Source of the DNA: JARICQ01 sp964527205
GTDB lineage: Bacteria > Bacillota > Clostridia > Tissierellales > Tissierellaceae
DNA: 48,319 nt
Assembly: GCA_964527205.1 (NCBI GenBank)
Contig: CAZGQG010000012.1
Span: 1 to 48,319, forward strand
Direction: 5' to 3'
A program made the translations under genes and the position numbers. This document shows, in pieces, positions 1 through 8,645 of this stretch. The notes under the pieces were generated by a model. That model did no database searches and was not told where the DNA came from. It saw nothing but the letters and a program-made list of their open reading frames with translations. How positions within the stretch are numbered: the first letter of the stretch is position 1; every line of letters begins with the position of its first letter.

Positions 1-791
1 CAGCTGATTATGATATAGAAAGAGCAGAAAAAGGTATAATATATATAGATGAGATAGATAAGGTAGCAAGAAAAACTGAAAACCCATCTATTACAAGAGA
101 TGTTAGTGGAGAAGGAGTACAGCAGGCACTTCTAAAAATATTAGAAGGTACTGTGGCAAATGTTCCACCACAGGGTGGCAGAAAACATCCAAATCAAGAA
201 TTCATACAGGTTGACACTACAAATATATTGTTTATTGTTGGTGGAGCCTTTGATGGAATAGAAAAGATAATAGAAAACAGGATTGGAAAGAAATTCATGG
301 GATTCGGTGCAGAAGTATCCTCTAATAAGGATGTAGGGGTAGGCAAACTTCTTGAAGACCTACAACCAGAAGATCTTCTTAGATTTGGACTCATACCAGA
401 GTTTGTAGGAAGACTACCTGTTATGGTAACTTTAGGAGAATTAGATGAAAATGCATTGATTAGGATACTAACAGAGCCAAAAAATGCACTTCTTAAGCAA
501 TATCAAGAATTATTCCAGATGGACGGGGTAGACCTTGAAATTGAAGAAGAAGCCTTAAGCCTAATAGCTAAAAAAGCAATAGAGAGAAAAACAGGTGCAA
601 GAGGTCTTAGAGGAATCTTAGAAGAAACTATGTTAGATATAATGTATGAAATCCCCTCAAGAGAGGATATAGAGAAGTGTATTATAACTAAGGAAACAGT
701 AGCGAACAAAGTAGAACCTACTTTAGTTCTTTCAGATAAGAATAAGAAAAGTAGCTCTAAGAAAACAGATAAAGAAGAATCAGCATCTTAA
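1..791 (+). CDS. clpX: ATP-dependent Clp protease ATP-binding subunit ClpX (5' truncated by window edge)
   Basis: This is the C-terminal part (about 263 residues; frame begins at base 3) of the AAA+ unfoldase that feeds substrates to ClpP. Visible are the Walker B stretch GIIYIDEIDK, the SGEGVQQALLKILEGT segment, a ClpP-docking loop of the IGF type (here MGF in KKFMGFGAE), the FGLIPEFVGRLPV segment with the sensor/arginine-finger region, and the sensor-2 motif GARGLRG. The zinc-finger N-terminus and Walker A lie outside the window. The tail is rich in Lys and Ser. It sits directly upstream of lon and engB, the usual Firmicute order clpX-lon-engB. A hairpin terminator follows immediately, so lon may be transcribed partly on its own. 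An internal GTG at 153 is not the start. Confidence 0.96.
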   Translation, partial: ADYDIERAEKGIIYIDEIDKVARKTENPSITRDVSGEGVQQALLKILEGTVANVPPQGGRKHPNQEFIQVDTTNILFIVGGAFDGIEKIIENRIGKKFMGFGAEVSSNKDVGVGKLLEDLQPEDLLRFGLIPEFVGRLPVMVTLGELDENALIRILTEPKNALLKQYQELFQMDGVDLEIEEEALSLIAKKAIERKTGARGLRGILEETMLDIMYEIPSREDIEKCIITKETVANKVEPTLVLSDKNKKSSSKKTDKEESAS

Positions 792-814
792 AAGGCTCAC
801 ATATGTGAGCCTTT
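791..814 (+). terminator. Terminator-like palindrome after clpX
   Basis: A perfect 24-nt palindrome starts at the last base of the clpX stop codon (half-site AAAGGCTCACAT). It is followed only by a short T-rich stretch (CTTATT), so termination is probably partial. Confidence 0.7.
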
Positions 815-851
815 CTTATTAAAGTATAGAGAATATGTTGGGAGGTAAAAT

Positions 852-3203
852 ATGAAGCATTATATAATAGAAGAAAAAACTCTACCCCTAATTCCCCTAA
901 GAGGAATGTCTGTATTTCCTAATATGGTAATACATTTTGATGTGGGCAGAGAGAAATCTATAAAGGCCTTGGATCAGGCTATGCTTGATGATTCAAGTAT
1001 TATGCTATGTACGCAAATTGATGCAAAGGTAAGTGAGCCTGATGAAGAGGATTTTTATCATGTTGGTACCATTGCCAAGGTAAAGCAAATGCTAAAATTG
1101 CCAGGAGGCAATATTAGGGTTCTTGTAGAGGGAGTAAATAGAGCTAAGGTAAAGACCATCCTTCAAGATGATCCTTATTTTATAGCAGAGCTTGATGAGT
1201 ATATTTATGAAGATACAGAAGAAGATGACATAAACCTGGAAGCAGCTATGAGACTTGTTATAAATGATTTTGAAGAGTATATTTCCTATAATGATAAAAT
1301 TGCACCAGAAATACTAGTAAGTATAACTGATATAGATGATCCAGGAAGATTGGTAGATGTAATATCATCATATATATATTTAAAGATAGAAGACAATCAA
1401 AAAATACTTGAGAGCTTTGATCTATATGACAGGTTGGAAGTTCTTCATGTAATATTAAGAGAGGAAATAGAAGTTCTTAAGATTGAAGATAAAATCAATC
1501 AAAGGGTTAAAAATCAAATAAATAAGGTTCAAAAAGAACACTATCTTAGAGAACAAATAAAGGCAATTCAAAAGGAATTAGGCCAGGATGAAGACTCTAT
1601 GGCAGAAGCGGACGAATATAGGGATCAGATACTCCAAGCTAAACTTTCAGAAGAGGTAGAAGAAAAGGTACTAAAAGAGGTGGATAGACTGGAAAAAATG
1701 TCTCCCCATTCTCCAGAAACTGGAGTAATTAGAACCTATCTAGATTGGATTATAAGTCTTCCTTGGAATGAAGAAACAGATGAAGATATAGATATAAAAA
1801 AATCCAGAGAAATCCTGGATGAAGATCATTTTGGACTAGAAGATGTAAAGGAAAGAGTATTAGAATTTATAGCTATTAGAAAGCTTAGCGAAAGCATGAA
1901 GGGACCTATTATATGCTTGGTAGGGCCACCGGGAGTTGGTAAAACTTCAATTGCTCAATCAGTAGCCAGGTCCTTAGATAGAAAATTTGTGAGGATGTCT
2001 CTAGGAGGAGTTAGGGACGAGGCAGAAATAAGAGGACACAGAAGAACTTATATAGGAGCTATGCCAGGGAGTATAATCAATCAAATTAAAAAAGCTAAAT
2101 CTAAGAATCCAGTATTCTTATTTGATGAAATTGACAAGCTAGCTAGTGGTTACAGAGGAGATCCTGCATCTGCCCTACTAGAAGTATTAGACCCTGCCCA
2201 AAACTCAACATTTACAGATCATTATTTAGATGTAGCCTTTGATCTTTCTAAGGTACTATTTATTACAACGGCAAATACAACTTCTACTATACCAGCACCT
2301 TTATTGGATAGGATGGAAGTTATAAGGATTAGTGGATATACAGAAGAAGAAAAACTTCAAATAGCACTTAAATATCTTTTGCCAAAACAATTAAAAGATC
2401 ATGGATTAAAAGAAGAAAACTTGCAACTTTCAGAAGCTGCCATAAAGAAAATAATCAGCAGCTATACTAGAGAAGCTGGAGTAAGAAATCTAGAAAGATC
2501 CATAGCAAATATATGTAGAAAAGCTGCAAAGAGAATAGTAGAAGAGGACTTAAAGACCGTAAGGGTAAATGTAGGAAATATTGAAAACTATCTTGGAGGA
2601 ATCAAATATAGATTTGATACTGTAGAAGATGAGAATCAAATTGGTGTAGCCAATGGTCTTGCATGGACTGCAGTAGGTGGAGAAACCCTATCTGTAGAAG
2701 TTAATACCATGGAAGGTAAGGGCAAGATACAACTAACTGGTAAACTTGGAGATGTAATGAAAGAGTCAGGAATGGCTGCCATTAGTTATATAAGAGCAAA
2801 CTCGGATAAACTAGGCATTGAAGCGGATTTCCATAAGAACAAGGACATCCATATTCATGTGCCAGAAGGTGCTATTCCCAAGGACGGTCCTTCAGCAGGT
2901 GTGACAATTGCTACAGCTGTTATATCAGACCTAACCAATATAGCAATTAAAAGAGATGTGGCTATGACAGGGGAGATAACTTTAAGAGGTAGGGTTCTTC
3001 CTGTAGGAGGTATCAAGGAAAAGGTACTTGCAGCCAATAGGATGGGCATCAAAAAAGTTATAATACCAATAGACAATAAAAAAGATTTAGAAGAGATACC
3101 AGATAAAATAAAAAAGAATATGGAATTTGTATTGGCTAAAACCATAGAAGATGTTTTAGAAAACGCCTTAATAGAGAGGATAATAAAAGATGAAGATAAT
3201 TAA
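852..3203 (+). CDS. lon: ATP-dependent serine protease Lon
   Basis: This is a full-length (783 aa) cytoplasmic LonA protease that degrades misfolded and regulatory proteins. The N-terminal substrate-binding domain begins LPLIPLRGMSVFPNMV. A coiled-coil region (about 200-300) leads to the AAA+ domain with Walker A GPPGVGKT (358-365) and Walker B PVFLFDEIDK. The C-terminal protease domain has the PKDGPSAGVT motif with catalytic Ser681 and the paired Lys724, the same 43-residue spacing as in E. coli Lon. The ATG at 852 has a good ribosome binding site (GGGAGG). Its 3' end overlaps engB by 14 nt, so the two are translationally coupled. No anomaly was seen. Confidence 0.98.
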   Translation: MKHYIIEEKTLPLIPLRGMSVFPNMVIHFDVGREKSIKALDQAMLDDSSIMLCTQIDAKVSEPDEEDFYHVGTIAKVKQMLKLPGGNIRVLVEGVNRAKVKTILQDDPYFIAELDEYIYEDTEEDDINLEAAMRLVINDFEEYISYNDKIAPEILVSITDIDDPGRLVDVISSYIYLKIEDNQKILESFDLYDRLEVLHVILREEIEVLKIEDKINQRVKNQINKVQKEHYLREQIKAIQKELGQDEDSMAEADEYRDQILQAKLSEEVEEKVLKEVDRLEKMSPHSPETGVIRTYLDWIISLPWNEETDEDIDIKKSREILDEDHFGLEDVKERVLEFIAIRKLSESMKGPIICLVGPPGVGKTSIAQSVARSLDRKFVRMSLGGVRDEAEIRGHRRTYIGAMPGSIINQIKKAKSKNPVFLFDEIDKLASGYRGDPASALLEVLDPAQNSTFTDHYLDVAFDLSKVLFITTANTTSTIPAPLLDRMEVIRISGYTEEEKLQIALKYLLPKQLKDHGLKEENLQLSEAAIKKIISSYTREAGVRNLERSIANICRKAAKRIVEEDLKTVRVNVGNIENYLGGIKYRFDTVEDENQIGVANGLAWTAVGGETLSVEVNTMEGKGKIQLTGKLGDVMKESGMAAISYIRANSDKLGIEADFHKNKDIHIHVPEGAIPKDGPSAGVTIATAVISDLTNIAIKRDVAMTGEITLRGRVLPVGGIKEKVLAANRMGIKKVIIPIDNKKDLEEIPDKIKKNMEFVLAKTIEDVLENALIERIIKDEDN

Positions 3204-3792
3204 ATCAGACTTACATGCTATTGCAGTAGAGCCTAAGCAATATCCTCAAGATAATCTTCCAGAGATAGCCTTTGCAGGAAGGTCAAATGTAGGTAAATCT
3301 TCATTTATAAACTCTATGATTAATAGGGCTAATCTTGCTAGGACCTCAGGAAAACCTGGAAAAACTAGAACTATAAATTTCTATATAATAAATGATAAGT
3401 TTAGATTGGTAGACCTACCTGGCTATGGTTATGCCCAGGTATCTAAAAGTGAAAAGGAAAAATGGGGAGTAATAATTGAAAAATATCTTGTAAGTAGGGA
3501 AAACTTAAGAGAAGTTGTTCTTATAGTGGATATAAGGCATGAACCTACAGATCAAGACTTAATTATGTATGATTGGATAAAATCCTTTGGTTATGCTGGA
3601 ATAGTAGTGGCTACTAAGGCAGATAAGATTTCTAGAGGAAAGTATCAAAAGAATTTAAAGATTATAAGGGATAAATTAGGAGTAAGTGATCCTAATCTAA
3701 TAATTCCTTATTCCTCCGAAAAGAAAACAAATAAGGATTTAATGTGGGATTTATTTAAACAGATCCTAGATGAAAAAAATAATGACCAGTAG
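3190..3792 (+). CDS. engB: Ribosome biogenesis GTP-binding protein EngB (YsxC/YihA)
   Basis: A 200-aa TRAFAC GTPase needed for assembly of the large ribosomal subunit. It has the G1 loop GRSNVGKS (30-37), the TRTINFY switch region, the G3 motif DLPGYGYA and the G4 motif TKADK. Length and start match the family. The start lies inside the lon 3' end (14-nt overlap). The stop codon is embedded in a perfect palindrome that terminates the operon from this side and the convergent rubredoxin gene from the other. Confidence 0.96.
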   Translation: MKIIKSDLHAIAVEPKQYPQDNLPEIAFAGRSNVGKSSFINSMINRANLARTSGKPGKTRTINFYIINDKFRLVDLPGYGYAQVSKSEKEKWGVIIEKYLVSRENLREVVLIVDIRHEPTDQDLIMYDWIKSFGYAGIVVATKADKISRGKYQKNLKIIRDKLGVSDPNLIIPYSSEKKTNKDLMWDLFKQILDEKNNDQ

Positions 3793-3810
3793 CCTAGGCT
3801 ACTGGTCATT
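3781..3810. terminator. Bidirectional terminator between engB and rubredoxin
   Basis: A perfect 30-nt palindrome (half-site AATGACCAGTAGCCT) overlaps the engB stop codon. It ends in a short T run on the plus strand. It separates two convergent genes and can serve both. Confidence 0.85.
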
Positions 3811-3827
3811 TTAACAGATTCTATTAT

Positions 3828-3986
3828 TTATTCTTTTGAAAACATATCTTGTTCTGCGCCACAAACTGGACAAACCCAATCTTCTGGAAGATCTTCAAAA
3901 GCTGTTCCTGGTTCTACTCCATTATCTGGATCTCCTTCAGCTGGATCATATACCCATCCACAAGGATCACATACCCATCTTTCCAT
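3828..3986 (-). CDS. Rubredoxin
   Basis: A 52-aa protein that is easy to miss because of its size. It begins MERWVCDPCGWVYDPAEGD and has the two iron-binding pairs CDPCG (Cys6, Cys9) and CPVCG (Cys39, Cys42). The aromatic and acidic core residues expected of a one-iron Fe(SCys)4 rubredoxin (WVYDP, GTAFEDLPEDW) are present. It is a small cytoplasmic electron carrier, in anaerobes often linked to oxygen or peroxide detoxification. The minus-strand ribosome binding site (AAAGGAGA, about 8 nt before the ATG) is good. It is monocistronic and convergent with engB. No redox partner gene is adjacent. Confidence 0.96.
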   Translation of the reverse strand: MERWVCDPCGWVYDPAEGDPDNGVEPGTAFEDLPEDWVCPVCGAEQDMFSKE

Positions 3987-4177
3987 TTATACATTCTCCT
4001 TTCATATTATAATCATAACTATAATATCATATTAACACTATAGAAAGAAAATTACAAATAAAATTTACTATATATAAATATTATTTTTTATCAATAGTTT
4101 CACAAAGAGGTTAGATTATGCTTAATTGGGTAAATTATGATTAGGTATAAATTATTCAAGAGATAGGTGTGATTAAA

Positions 4178-4567
4178 GTGGATTTTCAATACAATGGAAT
4201 TGTCTGCTCAGACTTAGAAATAGTTAAAAGTTTTGTAGATGGAATTCTAAAAAAAATAAAACCAATTATAAATGATGAAAATATAATGTTTGACGTTAGG
4301 CTTATTTTAAATGAGCTAATAGTCAATGGAGTTATGCATGGAAATAAATGCATAAGTTCAAAGTGTGTTAAACTCCTTCTAGAGATAAAGGATCAACAAA
4401 TAAAAATTCAAGTAGAAGATGAGGGCCAGGGCATAAATTATGATTTAGTGTCCTATGATCCAGAAAAACTAAGTTTCTGCGGCAGGGGCTTGGTATTAGT
4501 AGATGGTCTGTCAGATGAGCTTTATGTACAGGAAAACAAAGTAACTGCTGTTAAACAACTATCCTAA
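4178..4567 (+). CDS. HATPase-fold ATP-binding protein, anti-sigma factor/RsbW-like
   Basis: About 129 aa with a GHKL/HATPase_c fold. It shows the N-box (NELIVNGVMHGN), the G1 box EDEGQGI and the G2 box GRGLVLV, spaced as in RsbW/SpoIIAB-type serine kinases and anti-sigma factors. I prefer the GTG at 4178 because AGGTG at 4165-4169 lies 8 nt upstream; a GTG at 4169 is in frame but overlaps that site. No cognate sigma factor or anti-anti-sigma (STAS) gene is adjacent. It lies 13 nt upstream of the SLH-domain protein and is probably cotranscribed with it. Its partner is unknown. Confidence 0.8.
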   Translation: MDFQYNGIVCSDLEIVKSFVDGILKKIKPIINDENIMFDVRLILNELIVNGVMHGNKCISSKCVKLLLEIKDQQIKIQVEDEGQGINYDLVSYDPEKLSFCGRGLVLVDGLSDELYVQENKVTAVKQLS

Positions 4568-4580
4568 GGGGGAAAAGGCC

Positions 4581-6662
4581 ATGAATATAAGGATATTATT
4601 ATTAGCCTTAATTATAGTTATTATAAGCTTTGTACCAATGATTTCACATGGGGAGAAACAATATAGTCAGGAATTAGAGAGCAATATAATAAGGGCCAAG
4701 GAATTATTTGATATAGGTGATGGCTATGATAAATTCAATTCTAATATAAGCTCCTACAATGGCAAGACTATATTTTACTTAAATTGGAGAGATAGTAAAG
4801 CTTTATTAGATGATATTAACCTTGCCATGGATAAGGAAGGCAGGGTTATTTCCTATAATATTAGCTTGAAAGACTCTGAAAATAAGGGAAGACTACCTAA
4901 ATATTCAAGGGAAGAAGCTGAAAGCAAGGCTAGGGATTTTATTAAGCGGGTATCATCAGATATTAAAAATATAAAGCTAATAATAGATGAGGGACCAGAA
5001 AACTTAGATAATAATTTTTACAACTTTAGCTATATAAGATATGAAAATCAAATACCCTATTATGGAAATAGTATAGAGGTCAGTATAGATAAGGATAAAG
5101 GTCTTGTTAGAGACTATTATGTAAACTGGGATAGGGATATTGAATTTGTTCCAAAGAAAGCTATAATAAGTTTGGAAAGAGCAAAGAAAATATTTAAAGA
5201 AGAGATAGCATTAAAGCCAGTCTATAAAATTAGAAGAGAAGATAATTTTATAGATAGAAATGAGGAGCTAGAATATTATCTAGCCTACACCCTAATAGAT
5301 ACAAATCAAGGCATAGATGCAAGCAGTGGAGAAAAAGTGAGGATTAACTACTATAGTGCCTACAGAGAAGAGATGGAAGTGGACAGTGCTGATGGTGCCA
5401 ATATATCACCAGAAGAACGGATAGGAATAGATAGGTTAAAGGATATATTAGATGAAAAGCAAGCTTTGAAATTAGCTAAGGAACTAATTGAAATAGAGGC
5501 TGACTATGAATTAGAGGGACAAAACCTATATAAGGATTATAAGAATATAGAAGCTTATATTTGGAATATGTATTTTATAAATCCTAAGGATGATTCTAAT
5601 ATGAATATAAGCATAGATGCAAAGACAGGAGAATTACTAGGATTTTATAAATCTAAAAACTTTAATAGTGAAGAAAAGGGTAATCTTGATAAAGAAGCAG
5701 CTCTGAAGTTAGCTAAAGATTATTTGAAGTCGCAAATACCAGATAAGGTAAAGGATCTTGAACTAATAGAAGATAGCAACTACTTTAATCAAGAGTTAGA
5801 AGCTCAGAATTATAATTTCAATTTTATAAGAAAAGATAGGGATATCTACGTAGAAGATGATAATGTTTATCTTGGAGTAGATGCTATAGATGGAGAAATC
5901 ATATCCTATTCTATAGACTGGTATAGGGGAGAATTTCCAAAGATAGAAAAAACTATAGGAATAGAAAAAGCCTATGAGATACTTTGGGATAGGATTGGTC
6001 TTGATTTAAACTATATTAACAGACCAGAGGGAGATCTAGCTTTAGATGAAAACAAAACAATGAGATTGACTTACCTATTAGATCCAGGAAAGCCTGCCAT
6101 AATAGATGCAGTAGATGGAAGACTCTTAAATTACTCTGGCCAAGCCTATATAGAAACTAAGACAAAGGAATACAGTGATATAGATGAAAGTTATGCTAGG
6201 GAGAAGATAAAAATACTAGCTGATTATGGTATTGGACCTAGAGGAGATTCCTTCCTACCAAAGGAAAAGATGGAGCAGGGCGAATTTTTATGGATGCTTT
6301 GGAAATCAAAGAACCAGTATAGGGATGATGAAGCAAGTGAAAAAGAAGTATATGATTACTTTATAAATTCTGGATATATGTCACAGGAGGAAAAAAATCC
6401 ACAGGGCCTTTTAAGCAAGCTAGATGCTATAAAGTATATAATAAGAATAATGGATTTAAGGGAAGTTGCAGAAATAGAGGGTATATATAAAGATGTATTC
6501 CTGGACCAAGAGTCTATTACAGAATACATGAAGGGATATGTAAACCTAGCCTATGGTTTAGGAATAATTCATGGTGATGGAAAGGGCAATTTAAGGCCAA
6601 AGGATAGTATAAAAAGAGAAGATGGGGCTAATATAATATATAATTATATATTCAGAGAATAG
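4581..6662 (+). CDS. YcdB/YcdC-repeat protein with C-terminal S-layer homology domains
   Basis: A 693-aa exported protein. An N-terminal hydrophobic segment (about 4-22) acts as a signal peptide. Several repeats follow of the PepSY-like YcdB/YcdC type (each with an EEAxxxAxxFIK helix, a Y-rich beta section and an IDxxxG turn), for example around 105-205, 285-355 and 365-450. The last 170 residues hold three SLH-like repeats (about 530-575, 585-630 and 635-690, the last with AYGLGIIHGDGKGNLRPKDSI). SLH repeats normally bind pyruvylated wall polymer, so the protein probably sits on the cell surface. YcdB/YcdC modules have no established catalytic role; an inhibitory or envelope function is inference. 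Cotranscribed with the HATPase gene. Confidence 0.85.
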   Translation: MNIRILLLALIIVIISFVPMISHGEKQYSQELESNIIRAKELFDIGDGYDKFNSNISSYNGKTIFYLNWRDSKALLDDINLAMDKEGRVISYNISLKDSENKGRLPKYSREEAESKARDFIKRVSSDIKNIKLIIDEGPENLDNNFYNFSYIRYENQIPYYGNSIEVSIDKDKGLVRDYYVNWDRDIEFVPKKAIISLERAKKIFKEEIALKPVYKIRREDNFIDRNEELEYYLAYTLIDTNQGIDASSGEKVRINYYSAYREEMEVDSADGANISPEERIGIDRLKDILDEKQALKLAKELIEIEADYELEGQNLYKDYKNIEAYIWNMYFINPKDDSNMNISIDAKTGELLGFYKSKNFNSEEKGNLDKEAALKLAKDYLKSQIPDKVKDLELIEDSNYFNQELEAQNYNFNFIRKDRDIYVEDDNVYLGVDAIDGEIISYSIDWYRGEFPKIEKTIGIEKAYEILWDRIGLDLNYINRPEGDLALDENKTMRLTYLLDPGKPAIIDAVDGRLLNYSGQAYIETKTKEYSDIDESYAREKIKILADYGIGPRGDSFLPKEKMEQGEFLWMLWKSKNQYRDDEASEKEVYDYFINSGYMSQEEKNPQGLLSKLDAIKYIIRIMDLREVAEIEGIYKDVFLDQESITEYMKGYVNLAYGLGIIHGDGKGNLRPKDSIKREDGANIIYNYIFRE

Positions 6663-6696
6663 AAAAATACAATATAAGTTGATTTTAATAAGAGAG

Positions 6697-6729
6697 AAAA
6701 ATTGGTTTAAATATAATAAACCAATTTTT
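6697..6729 (+). terminator. Rho-independent terminator upstream of typA
   Basis: A 13-bp perfect stem (AAAAATTGGTTTA with its complement at 6717-6729), a 7-nt loop and a run of T. It ends the SLH-protein transcript. Confidence 0.85.
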
Positions 6730-6732
6730 TCT

Positions 6733-6760
6733 TTGCTTTAGACCCTTGATGTGATAAAAT
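6733..6760 (+). promoter_or_regulatory. Candidate sigma-A promoter of typA
   Basis: TTGCTT, 16-nt spacer, TAAAAT. It lies just downstream of a terminator and about 50 nt before the typA ATG, which fits a primary promoter. Confidence 0.5.
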
Positions 6761-6809
6761 AGTTCTGTTAAGGGTATATGAGAATTTCAAATAGGAAAGG
6801 ATTTGTTTT

Positions 6810-8630
6810 ATGAAAAGCAAGAGAGAAGATATAAGAAATGTAGCAATAATTGCCCATGTTGATCATGGGAAGACAACATTGGTAGATACCATGTTAAAGC
6901 AATCAGGAGTATTTAGGGAAAATCAAGTAGTAGCTGATAGAGTAATGGACTCTAATGATATAGAAAAAGAAAGAGGAATAACAATTCTTTCTAAAAATAC
7001 AGCGATTAACTATAATGATATAAAAATAAATATAATAGATACGCCAGGACATGCGGACTTTGGTGGAGAGGTAGAACGTGTTTTAAAGATGGTAAATGGA
7101 GTTGTATTAGTAGTAGATGCCTTCGAAGGTCCAATGCCACAAACTAAATTTGTACTTAAAAATGCATTTGAACTGGAGCTTCCAGTTATAGTTTGTATAA
7201 ATAAAATTGATAGGCCAGAGGCAAGACCCTATGAAGTAATAGATGAGGTTTTAGACCTCTTTATAGAACTAGGTGCAGGTGAAGATTATCTTGAATCACC
7301 CTTTGTTTATGCATCTGCAAAGTCAGGAGTAGCATCTATGGACTTGGATGAACCAGGAGAAAACATGCTACCATTATTTCAAGCTATAGTGGAGAACACT
7401 CCCGCTCCGGAAGGGGATATGGAGGAGCCACTCCAAATCCTTATATCTACAATAGACTACAATGACTATGTAGGTAGAATAGGAATAGGTAAGATAGAAA
7501 GAGGAAGAATATATAGAAATCAAGAAGCTCTTATCTTAAACATATTAGATGATGAAAAAGAAGACAAGGTAAAAATAAGCAAGGTCTTTGAATTTGAGGG
7601 CTTAGAAAGAGTAGAGGTTGAAGAAGCAGCAGTGGGAAGTATAATAGCCATAACTGGATTAGATGACATTAATATAGGAGATACTATATGTGATGTTGAA
7701 GCTCCAGAGGCCTTAAGCTTTGTAAAAATATCTGAACCTACCATTGCAATGACTTTTTCTGTTAACAATAGTCCCTTTGCAGGAAGGGAAGGCAAATATG
7801 TAACTTCTAGACAAATAAGGAATAGACTCTATAAAGAATTGCAAACAGATGTAAGTTTAAGAGTTGAAGATACAGAATCTACTGATGCCTTTAAGGTATC
7901 AGGTAGGGGAGAACTTCATCTTTCAGTTCTTATTGAAAATATGAGAAGAGAAGGATTTGAGTTTCAAGTATCAAAACCAGAAGTGTTATTTAAAGAAATA
8001 GAAGGAAAGAAAATGGAGCCAATGGAAAGAGTGACCATAGATGTATCAAATGAGTTTATGGGTGCTGTAATAGAAAAGCTAGGCAAGAGAAAAGGTGAAC
8101 TTGTAAGTATGTCTGAGGCTAATGCTGGATATGCCAGGGTTGAATTTTCAATCCCCGCTAGAGGTCTTATAGGCTATAGACAGGAGTTTATGACTGATAC
8201 CAAGGGTAATGGTATACTGAACTCTCAATTTGATGGATATGCCCTGTACAAGGGTGAAATTCCTAAAAGAAAAGTTGGATCTATTATTTCCTTTGAAACT
8301 GGGGAGACTACGGCTTATGGACTTAACTCTGCCCAAGATAGAGGCACCTTGTTTATGGGAGCTGGAGTTCAAGTATACAAGGGTATGGTTGTAGGATGGA
8401 GTCCAAAGGGCTTAGATATAGAAGTAAATGTATGCAGGAAAAAACAACAGACAAATGTCAGGGCTTCAGGATCAGATGATTCATTAAAATTATCACCTCC
8501 TGATATAATGTCCCTAGAGGAAGCCTTAGAGTTTATAGATGATGACGAGTTAATAGAAATCACTCCGGAGAACTTTAGAATAAGAAAAAAAATATTGGAT
8601 AGTAGCAAAAGATATAGGTCAAAAAAATAA
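6810..8630 (+). CDS. typA: Translational GTPase TypA/BipA
   Basis: A 606-aa ribosome-associated GTPase of the EF-G family, involved in ribosome assembly and stress adaptation. The GTP-binding domain has AHVDHGKTTLVDTML (G1), the DxxxxERGITI switch (MDSNDIEKERGITI), DTPGHADFGGE (G3) and NKIDRP (G4). Domains II, III and V and the TypA-specific C-terminal domain follow (ARGLIGYRQEFMTDTKGNG; the end has VRASGSDDS). Length is normal. It lies 15 nt upstream of the cardiolipin synthase gene and they probably form one unit. Confidence 0.97.
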   Translation: MKSKREDIRNVAIIAHVDHGKTTLVDTMLKQSGVFRENQVVADRVMDSNDIEKERGITILSKNTAINYNDIKINIIDTPGHADFGGEVERVLKMVNGVVLVVDAFEGPMPQTKFVLKNAFELELPVIVCINKIDRPEARPYEVIDEVLDLFIELGAGEDYLESPFVYASAKSGVASMDLDEPGENMLPLFQAIVENTPAPEGDMEEPLQILISTIDYNDYVGRIGIGKIERGRIYRNQEALILNILDDEKEDKVKISKVFEFEGLERVEVEEAAVGSIIAITGLDDINIGDTICDVEAPEALSFVKISEPTIAMTFSVNNSPFAGREGKYVTSRQIRNRLYKELQTDVSLRVEDTESTDAFKVSGRGELHLSVLIENMRREGFEFQVSKPEVLFKEIEGKKMEPMERVTIDVSNEFMGAVIEKLGKRKGELVSMSEANAGYARVEFSIPARGLIGYRQEFMTDTKGNGILNSQFDGYALYKGEIPKRKVGSIISFETGETTAYGLNSAQDRGTLFMGAGVQVYKGMVVGWSPKGLDIEVNVCRKKQQTNVRASGSDDSLKLSPPDIMSLEEALEFIDDDELIEITPENFRIRKKILDSSKRYRSKK

Positions 8631-8645
8631 AAATCAGGTGATTAT

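Noticed and set aside
3849..4043. Plus-strand reading frame of 64 codons
   Set aside because: It is antisense to the clear rubredoxin gene and encodes a Trp/Ile/Tyr-rich sequence with no family features.
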